NCBI GenBank assembly: GCA_021443125.1 | Contig: JABUUQ010000002.1 | Coordinates: 1,056,410-1,066,069, forward strand | DNA length: 9,660 nucleotides | Source of the DNA: Bacteroidales bacterium | GTDB taxonomy: Bacteria > Bacteroidota > Bacteroidia > Bacteroidales > P3 | Direction: 5' to 3' | The notes under the pieces: model-generated | Database searches by the model: none | What the model saw: the letters and a program-made list of their open reading frames with translations, nothing else | What the model was told of the DNA's origin: nothing | Position numbers and translations under genes: made by a program | In this document: positions 1 to 6,712 of the stretch, piece by piece | Position numbering within the stretch: the stretch's first letter is position 1 | Layout: the number at the start of each line of letters is the position of its first letter

Positions 1-984
1 CTAAACAAGCAAGAGTCAAAAAAGCCTATTGAGGTGTTTGGGGCAAAGAATAAAAACGCAGATATTCAAATAAAAAGTTCCTCTGGCGGTATTTTTACGA
101 TTATTGCCGAAAAAATCATAGAAGATCAAGGAATTGTTTTTGGTGCACGGTTTAATAAGGAATGGGAAGTTGTTCACGATTATGTAGATAGTAAAGAAGA
201 TTTGCAATATCTACGAGGTTCAAAATATGTTCAAAGCAATACTGGTGATTGTTTCAAGAAAGTGGAACAATTTCTCAAGGATGGCAAAAAAGTTTTGTTT
301 AGTGGAACGCCTTGTCAGGTGGCTGGACTAAAAAATTTCTTGCAAAAAGACTATGAAAACTTGATAACGATAGATATTGTTTGTCATGGAGTGCCAAGTC
401 CAAAGGTTTGGAAAAAATATCTTGCAGAAAAATTCACCAAAGACAAAATAAACTCTGTTTCATTAACAGATAAAACAACTGGATGGAAGCAACGAGGTGT
501 TCAAATAAAGACTAAAGAAACAACCCTCACAGAAACATATAACACAAATCTGTATATGAGAGCTTTTTTGAAGAATCTGCATTTGCGACCAAGTTGTTAT
601 GATTGCCAATTCAAAAATTTCAACAGTGGAAGTGATATTTCCCTTGCAGATTTTTGGAAAGTAGAGACAAGGTATAAGGATTTTTTCGATGATAACGGCG
701 TTAGTCTGGTTTTAATCAATACATCAAAAGGGCAAAACCTCATCAGCGCAAATGAAATCGAGAAAATTGCCACCGATTTAGACTTTGCAATAAAATGCAA
801 CAGCCCAATAATAAAATCAGTTTTGCCTCACAAAAAACGAAACTATTTCTTTGCCAAATACGATAAAAGGAATATAGAAAAATTGATTAGAAAATGCCTT
901 GCAAGACCTTGGCACGACAACAAACAAAGGACAAAACAAATTATAATTTTGATTTTTAGAAAGTTAAACCTATATAAAAAATAA
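1..984 (+). CDS. F420 hydrogenase/dehydrogenase beta-subunit-like iron-sulfur protein, 5'-partial
   Basis: The reading frame is open to the left edge, so the start lies outside the window; 327 codons are visible. A GTG at 34 could be called as a start, but family-like sequence is already in progress there. Family hallmarks, numbered from the first window codon, are KSSSGGIF (about 25-32), LRGSKYVQS (about 71-79), GTPCQVAGL (102-110), VCHGVPSPKVW (127-137), RPSCYDCQFK (196-205) and GSDISLADFW (210-219). Cys105, Cys128, Cys199 and Cys202 could ligate an Fe-S cluster; this is inferred from their conserved settings. The missing N-terminus normally carries a ferredoxin-like 4Fe-4S domain. True FrhB/FpoF proteins oxidise or reduce coenzyme F420 with FAD. 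The bacterial relatives found in capsule and exopolysaccharide loci, often beside polysaccharide pyruvyl transferases, have no settled reaction. The next gene starts 5 nt downstream, which supports a role in the polysaccharide operon. Family assignment is firm; substrate is unknown. Confidence 0.9.
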   Translation, partial: LNKQESKKPIEVFGAKNKNADIQIKSSSGGIFTIIAEKIIEDQGIVFGARFNKEWEVVHDYVDSKEDLQYLRGSKYVQSNTGDCFKKVEQFLKDGKKVLFSGTPCQVAGLKNFLQKDYENLITIDIVCHGVPSPKVWKKYLAEKFTKDKINSVSLTDKTTGWKQRGVQIKTKETTLTETYNTNLYMRAFLKNLHLRPSCYDCQFKNFNSGSDISLADFWKVETRYKDFFDDNGVSLVLINTSKGQNLISANEIEKIATDLDFAIKCNSPIIKSVLPHKKRNYFFAKYDKRNIEKLIRKCLARPWHDNKQRTKQIIILIFRKLNLYKK

Positions 985-989
985 TTATT

Positions 990-1949
990 ATGGCACAAGT
1001 TAGTGTTATTATAGCAATATACAAAGCAGAAAACTATATACATAAATGTCTTGACAGCTTTCTTTGCCAGACATTGAAGGATTTTGAGTTGATTTTGGTG
1101 GATGACGGCAGTCCCGACAAGAGTGGTGAGATTTGTGATGAGTATGCCAAAAAGGATTCAAGAATAAAAGTTTTTCACAAGCAGAACGAAGGCGTTGCAC
1201 TTACAAGAGAATTCGGAATAAGCAAGGCAACAGGCGAATACACCATACATGCCGACCCTGATGATTGGGTGGAAAAAGATATGTTGCAATCATTGTATGA
1301 GAAAGCAAAGGAAGATGATGCAGATATGGTATTTTGTGATTATTTTCTTAATGTCGACGGCAAAGAAACCTACATGAAAGAAACGCCAACACCAAACAGC
1401 ACTATTGCAAAAGATATTCTGCTATTCAATATAGAGCGGTCTTTGTGTACCAAACTTATAAGACTTTCTTGTTACAAAAAATACGATGTTCATTTTGCGG
1501 AAGGATTCAATCATGGTGAAGATTTTTTGGTTTCTATGCAATTCTGCAAACACAAAGAACTAAAAATATCCTACCTCCCAAAAGCTTTCTATCATTATAT
1601 AAAAATAACTAACGCCAACTCTATTACAAAAACGAGAGAACAATCCTATAATAAAGATTCTTTCGCCTACGACTGCCGTTTTTTGCAAGAATTGAGCAAG
1701 CATATTGACAATAAAGATGACTATGACTATCAAGATGCAGTAAATATTTTCAGAGCATTTTCATATAAAGTTTTTTCATCAAAAGAATTCAAAGCAAGAT
1801 TTTATCAAAACAAAGGAATATTTATTCGAAACCTTGGTTTAATAAAAGGAAGCTTGCTTTTAATTTCAGCCTATGGTTTCAACTGGATTTCTTACCCTAT
1901 GTATAAAATCATAACCAAAATAAAAAGTTTTGCACATGCCATTCGTTAG
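990..1949 (+). CDS. GT2-family glycosyltransferase (first of a tandem pair)
   Basis: This 319-residue protein has an N-terminal GT-A domain of glycosyltransferase family 2. It opens with VSVIIAIYKAENYI (4-17), followed by ILVDDGS (35-41) for nucleotide binding and the metal/sugar-nucleotide motif HADPDDW (87-93), which replaces the usual DxD. A helical, basic C-terminal region follows and ends near residue 319; no clear membrane span is seen. It probably transfers one sugar from a nucleotide donor to a lipid-linked oligosaccharide at the inner face of the cytoplasmic membrane. The sugar cannot be read from sequence. It starts 5 nt after the iron-sulfur gene, and its last 14 nt overlap the next gene. 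That next gene is a clear paralogue, identical at 63 of the first 100 residues. The ATG at 990 is chosen because the GT2 beta-strand begins right after it. Fold and family are secure. Confidence 0.95.
   Translation: MAQVSVIIAIYKAENYIHKCLDSFLCQTLKDFELILVDDGSPDKSGEICDEYAKKDSRIKVFHKQNEGVALTREFGISKATGEYTIHADPDDWVEKDMLQSLYEKAKEDDADMVFCDYFLNVDGKETYMKETPTPNSTIAKDILLFNIERSLCTKLIRLSCYKKYDVHFAEGFNHGEDFLVSMQFCKHKELKISYLPKAFYHYIKITNANSITKTREQSYNKDSFAYDCRFLQELSKHIDNKDDYDYQDAVNIFRAFSYKVFSSKEFKARFYQNKGIFIRNLGLIKGSLLLISAYGFNWISYPMYKIITKIKSFAHAIR
1233..1280 (+). repeat. Near-identical 48-nt segment, copy 1, inside the first GT2
   Basis: This segment encodes GEYTIHADPDDWVEKD around the donor-binding motif. 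It matches 2179-2226 at 47 of 48 positions; the single difference is C at 1241 against T at 2187. The flanking sequence on both sides is much more divergent. It is a coding repeat between paralogues, not a mobile element. Confidence 0.85.
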
Positions 1950-2871
1950 TGTAATTATACCTGTCTATAATGCAGAATCTTACATCAGAAGATGCGTTGA
2001 TAGTATTATGAATCAAAGTTTTACGGATTTTGAACTTTTGCTTGTAAATGACGGCAGCAAGGACAATAGTCTGGCAATTTGTAAGGAATATGCAGCAATT
2101 GACAATAGAGTTAAAATTTTTGACAAAGAAAATGGAGGTGTTGCATCTGCAAGACAATTCGGTTTGAACAAAGCAATAGGCGAATATACCATACATGCCG
2201 ACCCTGATGATTGGGTGGAAAAAGATTGGTTGCAAGAATTATACAACAGGGCAAAGGAAACAAATGCCGATATTACCGTTTGCGACTATTATTTCGATAC
2301 TGAAAAATCTTCAACAGTCTTTGTGCAAAAACCTAATGAAGAAACAAGGGAATCGTTTCTTGATGGAATGATTCATGACAAACTTTTGGGTGCTTTATGG
2401 AACAAACTGATAAGAAGAGACTGCCTTGAAAAATACTCAATAGACTTTGTTGAAGGATTAAACTATTGTGAAGATTTTCTTGTCTGTGTAAAATTGTTGG
2501 TAAATGAAGATATCAAACTTGCATACACGCCAAAGGCTTTGTATCACTACGACCAATATTCCAACAACAACTCCTACACACGACGATACAACGAAAAAAT
2601 ACATGATTATGAGTGTAGGTTATTGGAGATTCTTAAAGATTATTTGACAGAAGAGCATTTGAATTACAGAAAATATATTTTGGCTTATAACGAATTCAAT
2701 AATTATACATTATCTTCAAAAGAATTCAAACAAAAATATGCTTCAACAAAAGATGTTTTGGTAAACAACGCACCATTAAAGCTAAAACCTTTTCTGTATT
2801 TGTCTTCCGTTGGATGTTATTCAGTAGCAAGAAGCATTTATAAAGTATTTCAAAAATTAAAAAACAATTAA
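1936..2871 (+). CDS. GT2-family glycosyltransferase (second of a tandem pair)
   Basis: This 311-residue GT2 enzyme is co-linear with the preceding gene. It has VSVIIPVYNAESYI at 4-17, LLVNDGS at 35-41 and HADPDDWVEKD at 87-97, at the same residue numbers as its neighbour. The first acidic residue of the usual VDDGS is Asn here, a tolerated variant. The start is placed at ATG 1936, inside the end of the upstream gene; a TTG at 1930 is also in frame, but ATG gives exact alignment with the paralogue. The overlap suggests translational coupling. The C-terminal half diverges strongly from the neighbour, apart from a shared SSKEFK patch (about 256-261), so the acceptor or linkage has probably changed while donor handling was kept. 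It presumably adds a sugar during repeat-unit assembly; the specificity is unknown. Confidence 0.95.
   Translation: MPFVSVIIPVYNAESYIRRCVDSIMNQSFTDFELLLVNDGSKDNSLAICKEYAAIDNRVKIFDKENGGVASARQFGLNKAIGEYTIHADPDDWVEKDWLQELYNRAKETNADITVCDYYFDTEKSSTVFVQKPNEETRESFLDGMIHDKLLGALWNKLIRRDCLEKYSIDFVEGLNYCEDFLVCVKLLVNEDIKLAYTPKALYHYDQYSNNNSYTRRYNEKIHDYECRLLEILKDYLTEEHLNYRKYILAYNEFNNYTLSSKEFKQKYASTKDVLVNNAPLKLKPFLYLSSVGCYSVARSIYKVFQKLKNN
2179..2226 (+). repeat. Near-identical 48-nt segment, copy 2, inside the second GT2
   Basis: This is the second copy of the 48-nt coding segment, 946 nt downstream of the first, in the same orientation and reading frame. Even synonymous positions are conserved with one exception. 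That is more than protein-level constraint alone would predict, given the surrounding divergence. Confidence 0.85.
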
Positions 2872-2889
2872 AAAGTAAAAATATACATT

Positions 2890-3933
2890 ATGTGGCTTTG
2901 GATAATTATTTTTGTGGTTCTATTCACCTTATCGCAATTCTATAAATACAATCCTTGGATTTTTTGGTCTTGTGTTATAGTTTTGATTGTACTGTCAGGT
3001 TTTAGAGATCTTTGTGTTGGTATAGACACACCAAATTACAAACAAGGTATGACCTATGTTGCTATGGGTATATCGCCATACCAAGAACCTGGATGGAATC
3101 ATTTGAATCAATTTATTGTCAATCACGGAAACGACTTTAATATGTTGAAACTATTGGTTGCAACGCTTACAATAATTCCCGTGGCTATCGTATTCATAAG
3201 GATAAGTCCTAATCCGCAATTATCTTTGTTCTTTTATTATGGTATGTTTGCCTATCTGAACTCTTTCAACGGTATGCGACAATTCCTTGCCATATCTTTC
3301 GTTCTTGTAGCCTATATGTTTTTTATAGAACGAAAGTATATATTCTCCTTGATCTTTATTCTCATTGCTTATCAGTTCCATCATTCTGCTTGGTACACCT
3401 TGATAGTTTTCGCTTTGCCTTTCTATAAGTTTTCAAAAGATATTTGGACTTATGTTATCTTGATTGCTACACTTGTTATCGGCATTGTAATGAACGATAG
3501 CATGGTAAGATCACTTACATCATCCTATTCTTCCTACTTGGATAGTAGCAGTTTAGGTTATAGAGGAACCTCTTCAATTTGGTTCGTTTGGAGTTTGATA
3601 CTTTCTATTTTGCTGGATGCTTTATTTGTTTTCGTATATCTTAAGACAGACTACATAAAGCGTAATTCTATAATTTTCAAAATCTTTTTCCTTTCCATAA
3701 TAGTCAACAACTTGACCTTCAAACTTGTTTTAGGTGCAAGACTTATTCTTTATTTCACTATAATACAAACAATTCTTTACCCTATCTATTTCAACAAACG
3801 CTATCAATATACAAAATGGGTAATTTTAGCATATATTACAGTTTTGTTCATTAAAATTCTTTTGGGTTCGGGAGGATTCTATGGAGGCGTTTACCCTTAC
3901 AAATCTGTGATCTCACAATATATTTATTACTAA
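2890..3933 (+). CDS. EpsG/Wzy-like polysaccharide polymerase, multispanning membrane protein
   Basis: This 347-residue protein is very hydrophobic, with about 10-11 likely membrane spans (for example around 2-16, 25-37, 85-105, 112-124, 131-147, 150-162, 186-201, 229-251, 262-274, 284-300 and 308-325). Features typical of the EpsG family are SGFRDLCVGIDTPNY after the second span (36-50), NGMRQFLAISF (127-137) and the histidine motif FHHSAW (163-168). Arg39, Arg130, His164 and Arg284 (in GARLILY) are charged residues in or next to membrane segments. These proteins are thought to join lipid-linked oligosaccharide repeats at the outer face of the cytoplasmic membrane, as Wzy polymerases do. It starts 18 nt after the second GT2 and lies among glycosyltransferases, the usual place for a polymerase gene. 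The family call is good; polymerase activity is inferred from family and context. An O-acyltransferase is unlikely, because its hallmark motifs are not seen. Confidence 0.85.
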   Translation: MWLWIIIFVVLFTLSQFYKYNPWIFWSCVIVLIVLSGFRDLCVGIDTPNYKQGMTYVAMGISPYQEPGWNHLNQFIVNHGNDFNMLKLLVATLTIIPVAIVFIRISPNPQLSLFFYYGMFAYLNSFNGMRQFLAISFVLVAYMFFIERKYIFSLIFILIAYQFHHSAWYTLIVFALPFYKFSKDIWTYVILIATLVIGIVMNDSMVRSLTSSYSSYLDSSSLGYRGTSSIWFVWSLILSILLDALFVFVYLKTDYIKRNSIIFKIFFLSIIVNNLTFKLVLGARLILYFTIIQTILYPIYFNKRYQYTKWVILAYITVLFIKILLGSGGFYGGVYPYKSVISQYIYY

Positions 3934-3946
3934 TAACTTAATAACG

Positions 3947-4768
3947 ATGTTATTTTCACTAATCATTCCTTTATACAACAAAGAAAATTACATAAAAGAG
4001 ACTATAAACTCTGTTCTTTGCCAAAGTTTTTCCGATTTTGAACTTATAGTTGTTGATGACGGCTCCAAGGACAATAGCGTCAGCGTTGTAAAATCCATAA
4101 ACGACGAAAGGATACAACTATATCAAAAAGAAAATGCAGGTGTCTCTATTGCAAGAAATTACGGCTTGAATCTGGCAAAAGGAGACTTTATAGCATTTTT
4201 GGATGCCGACGATTTATGGCACAAGGATTTTCTTTTGAATATGTCTAACCTTATAAAAAAATATCCAGAGGAAAAGTTTTTTTCCACAGCTCAAATTCTC
4301 GACAGAAATGGTGTGCAGGAAAAAATAACGCATAAGGAAGAAAAAGGGGAGGACTACATTATAGAAGATTATTGCAAGGAAAGGACTTTTTGCAGAGTAA
4401 ATTTGTGTGCTGTAGGTTCTGTTTGCATAGAAAAAAACTTGCTTCAAAAGGTCAAAGGTTTTTGTTCTGGCATAAAATACGGCGAAGATTTGGATTTATG
4501 GCTTCGTTTGGCATGCGAAACAAGGTTGGTATTTTCCAACAAACTCTATTTTACATACAATATAGGCGTGCCAAACAACACTGCCAACTCATATAGAAAG
4601 CGTGAATTCGTATTTCCTTATTGGAATTGGTACAAATACAAATACTTCAAAAAGAGTAGTTTGTATCTATTTACAACCCGTGAGATTCTTAGTATGCTGA
4701 AAGATGCAATAAGCGCTCGTCATTTTGCCGACGCTTTCTTCTATTTGAGAAAAATAAGGTTGTGGTAA
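3947..4768 (+). CDS. GT2-family glycosyltransferase
   Basis: This 273-residue GT-A enzyme begins with FSLIIPLYNKENYI (3-16) and carries VVDDGSKDNS (35-44) and the classical DxD motif in FLDADDLW (84-91). A later acidic motif, GEDLDLWLRL (179-188), contains the probable catalytic-base region of family 2. The C-terminus is basic and aromatic, consistent with peripheral membrane contact. Unlike the tandem pair upstream it has DADD, not DPDD. Its first 45 residues are nevertheless close to the second GT2: 47 of 57 bases match between 2014-2070 and 4022-4078. It starts 13 nt after the polymerase gene and is followed by the only sizeable gap of the operon. It probably adds one sugar to the repeat unit; donor and linkage are unknown. 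Confidence 0.95.
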   Translation: MLFSLIIPLYNKENYIKETINSVLCQSFSDFELIVVDDGSKDNSVSVVKSINDERIQLYQKENAGVSIARNYGLNLAKGDFIAFLDADDLWHKDFLLNMSNLIKKYPEEKFFSTAQILDRNGVQEKITHKEEKGEDYIIEDYCKERTFCRVNLCAVGSVCIEKNLLQKVKGFCSGIKYGEDLDLWLRLACETRLVFSNKLYFTYNIGVPNNTANSYRKREFVFPYWNWYKYKYFKKSSLYLFTTREILSMLKDAISARHFADAFFYLRKIRLW

Positions 4769-4783
4769 AATAAAACCTTGTTT
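4752..4783 (+). other. Hairpin spanning the stop codon of the third GT2
   Basis: Bases 4752-4761 (AAATAAGGTT) can pair with 4774-4783 (AACCTTGTTT), giving a 10-bp stem with one G-T (G·U) pair and a 12-nt loop. The TAA stop at 4766-4768 lies in the loop. There is no long T-run immediately after it, so it is not a classic terminator by itself. It could protect an mRNA 3' end or compete with the next hairpin. Confidence 0.4.
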
Positions 4784-4789
4784 CAATAA

Positions 4790-4850
4790 ATTAAAAGCAA
4801 GGAATAATTTCTTGAAACGCCGTTTTAATTTTTTCTTTCCTTGTTTTAAT
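4790..4850 (+). terminator. Nested AT-rich hairpins with T-tract, candidate terminator or attenuator
   Basis: The outer arms 4790-4804 and 4837-4850 pair over 14 bp with one bulged base (G4797); the core is CAAGGAA with TTCCTTG. Inside, 4812-4818 (TTGAAAC) and 4822-4828 (GTTTTAA) form a 7-bp stem with one G·U pair and a 3-nt loop. It is followed directly by TTTTTTCTTT (4829-4838), as in a Rho-independent terminator. The stem is poor in G-C, so termination would be weak. It is the only such signal between genes of the operon. No convincing Bacteroides-type -7 promoter motif was seen in the rest of the gap, up to the ATG at 4880. Confidence 0.45.
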
Positions 4851-4879
4851 ATGACTAATCAAAAATATAGAACAATATA

Positions 4880-5953
4880 ATGAAAATAAGATTTTTTATC
4901 CCTGCGCTATATAACTCTGCCGGTATGGAACGAATCTCCACAGGGCTTGCAAATATCCTAAAAAGGAAAGGTTATGATTGTGGTTTTGTAGTCAAAGAAT
5001 CAAATACCAACTCTTTCTTTCCTTTGTTAGAGGGTATTACTATCAAATCTCTGAATGTTGATGGCGATATAAAGAAGGTGCGTTGCAAGGCAGGGAAAGA
5101 ACTTAGAAAATACTTGAAAGAAGAGCGTCCTGATATATTTGTTAATGTGGATGTTTCTATGATACAGATAAGTGCTTTGGCATGTCATTTTCTTTATGGA
5201 GTAAAAATGCTTACATGGGAACAATTTTCTGCTGCAGCTATAAATACTTTGCCTAAAAAACTGCAAAGATATCTTGCCACAACCATTTGTCGCAAGATGA
5301 TTGTGCTTACAGAGGCAGACAAGGCAATGTATCCAAAAATTTTGCAGAAAAAAGTTTGTGTTATAGGCAATTTCACTCAGATAAATCCAGAAAATATCCA
5401 TACAAACTTATCTAACAATACGGTAATCTCTGTTGGACGAATGGCAAACGAGAAAGGTTTTGACCTTTTATTGCAAGCATGGCAGAAAGTCAAGGAAGCG
5501 TATCCGGATTGGAAACTTAAGATTTTTGGAGGTGGCAAAGAGGAATATGTTTCTATGTTAAAAAACTTGGCACATAAATTGCAAGTGGAGGATGTTGTAG
5601 AACTGAATGCTCCTGTCAAAGAGATAGGCAGAGAGTATGAAAGGGCTTCTATTTATGTTTTGCCTTCACGGCATGAGCCTTTTGGTTTGGTGCTTATTGA
5701 GGCCAAATCATTTGGTTTGCCTGTTGTTTCTTTTGATTGTCCTTATGGTCCCAAAGAAATAGTCAAAGATGGAGTTGACGGTTTCCTTGCTGAAAATGAG
5801 AATGTTGAAGATTTGGCAAACAAACTCAAAGCATTGATTGCCGACAAAGCCCTTAGAGAAAAATTTTCTTTTGAAGCTATTGAGGATTACAAAGCAAGAT
5901 GGGCGGAAAATAGGGTTGAAGACAAATGGACTACTTTGTTAAATAATTTATAG
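4880..5953 (+). CDS. GT4-family glycosyltransferase (GT-B fold)
   Basis: This 357-residue enzyme has two Rossmann-like domains. The N-terminal acceptor domain begins MKIRFFIPAL and carries SAGMER (13-18), the position of the glycine-rich loop in GT4 enzymes. The C-terminal donor domain starts near 183 with VISVGRMANEKGFD (182-195), has IFGGGK (215-220), and contains the family EX7E motif in SRHEPFGLVLIEA (263-275; Glu266 and Glu274). This is followed by YGPKEIVKDGVDGFL (289-303). Glu266 and Glu274 would contact the donor sugar nucleotide and support retaining transfer. The acceptor is probably the undecaprenyl-linked oligosaccharide. It is the first gene after the structured 111-nt gap and is only 3 nt from the next gene. 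Its level may therefore be set partly by read-through of the hairpins. The family is certain; specificity is unknown. Confidence 0.95.
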   Translation: MKIRFFIPALYNSAGMERISTGLANILKRKGYDCGFVVKESNTNSFFPLLEGITIKSLNVDGDIKKVRCKAGKELRKYLKEERPDIFVNVDVSMIQISALACHFLYGVKMLTWEQFSAAAINTLPKKLQRYLATTICRKMIVLTEADKAMYPKILQKKVCVIGNFTQINPENIHTNLSNNTVISVGRMANEKGFDLLLQAWQKVKEAYPDWKLKIFGGGKEEYVSMLKNLAHKLQVEDVVELNAPVKEIGREYERASIYVLPSRHEPFGLVLIEAKSFGLPVVSFDCPYGPKEIVKDGVDGFLAENENVEDLANKLKALIADKALREKFSFEAIEDYKARWAENRVEDKWTTLLNNL

Positions 5954-5956
5954 TAT

Positions 5957-6709
5957 ATGAATGAATTATTTTCTATTATAACACCTTGCTACAATGCAGG
6001 AAAATTTATTGAACAAACTATAAAGTCTGTTCTTTCCCAAACATATACGAATTGGGAAATGCTTATCGTTGACGATTGTTCCACAGACAATTCTGCAGAA
6101 ATAATAAAAAAATATGCAGAGCAAGACAGCAGGATTTTTTACTACAAGACAGAAAAAAGTTCTGGTTCTCCAGCCTTGCCAAGAAACATAGGCATAGATA
6201 ATTCCAAAGGAAAATATATTGCGTTTTTGGATTCTGACGATTTGTGGTTGGAAGATAAGTTAGAGAAACAGTATAAATACCTTACGGAACATAATTGTAA
6301 TTTTGTATATTCAAATTATGAGAAAATCGACTTTCAAGGCAAAAGAGAGAATCGCATTGTAGAGGTACGCAAAACCACTGGCTACAAAGATATGCTTAAA
6401 GTCAATTCCATACCATGCCTTACAAGTTGTTTGAGTAGGGATTTGATAGGAGATAATCGATTCAAGCAGATTCAGAATGAAGATTTTGAATTTTGGTTAC
6501 AGATATTAAAGAAAGGAAGTGTAGCTTATAACATTGGAGATATAACTTCTTTGTATAGAGAAAGCGAAAATTCCCGTTCAAGTAATAAGATAAAAATAAT
6601 CAAGAGTCGTTGGAATATAATTAGAACAAGAGAAAAAATATCGCTTATTGCTTCCTTGTACTATATTATTTATTATGCATTTGCCGCAACTCTAAAATTT
6701 ATAAAATAA
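5957..6709 (+). CDS. GT2-family glycosyltransferase, TuaG-like size and layout
   Basis: This short, 250-residue GT2 protein has FSIITPCYNAGKFI (5-18), LIVDDCSTDNS (36-46), the DxD motif in FLDSDDLW (90-97) and a conserved NEDFEFWLQIL block (174-184). The last group resembles the acidic catalytic region of TuaG/WcaA-like enzymes, which also have about this length. A hydrophobic, aromatic stretch near the C-terminus (about 228-247) may hold the enzyme at the membrane. The ATG lies 3 nt after the GT4 stop, and the following SDR gene starts 3 nt after its own stop, so all three are surely cotranscribed. It is the least similar of the four GT2 proteins to the tandem pair. It probably adds a single sugar to the repeat unit; donor and linkage cannot be deduced. 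Confidence 0.95.
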   Translation: MNELFSIITPCYNAGKFIEQTIKSVLSQTYTNWEMLIVDDCSTDNSAEIIKKYAEQDSRIFYYKTEKSSGSPALPRNIGIDNSKGKYIAFLDSDDLWLEDKLEKQYKYLTEHNCNFVYSNYEKIDFQGKRENRIVEVRKTTGYKDMLKVNSIPCLTSCLSRDLIGDNRFKQIQNEDFEFWLQILKKGSVAYNIGDITSLYRESENSRSSNKIKIIKSRWNIIRTREKISLIASLYYIIYYAFAATLKFIK

Positions 6710-6712
6710 ACT

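Noticed and set aside
34..984. GTG at 34 as the true start of the iron-sulfur protein
   Set aside because: The frame is open to the left edge and the family's N-terminal 4Fe-4S domain would be missing, so the gene is cut by the window edge.
1930..1935. TTG at 1930 as the start of the second GT2
   Set aside because: ATG at 1936 in the same frame aligns residue for residue with the paralogue's start, and TTG is rarer.
1909..2235. 108-residue open frame on the - strand inside the GT2 pair
   Set aside because: It lies fully antisense to well-supported GT2 motifs, its composition is Cys/Phe/Ile-rich without a recognisable domain, and it has no gene context.
4851..4879. Promoter just upstream of the GT4 gene
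   Set aside because: No convincing Bacteroides -7 (TAnnTTTG) and -33 (TTTG) pair is seen; the A/T-rich stretch alone is not evidence.
5027..5401. 124-residue open frame on the - strand inside the GT4 gene
   Set aside because: It is antisense to a complete GT-B enzyme and shows no domain; it is a by-product of the coding strand's composition.
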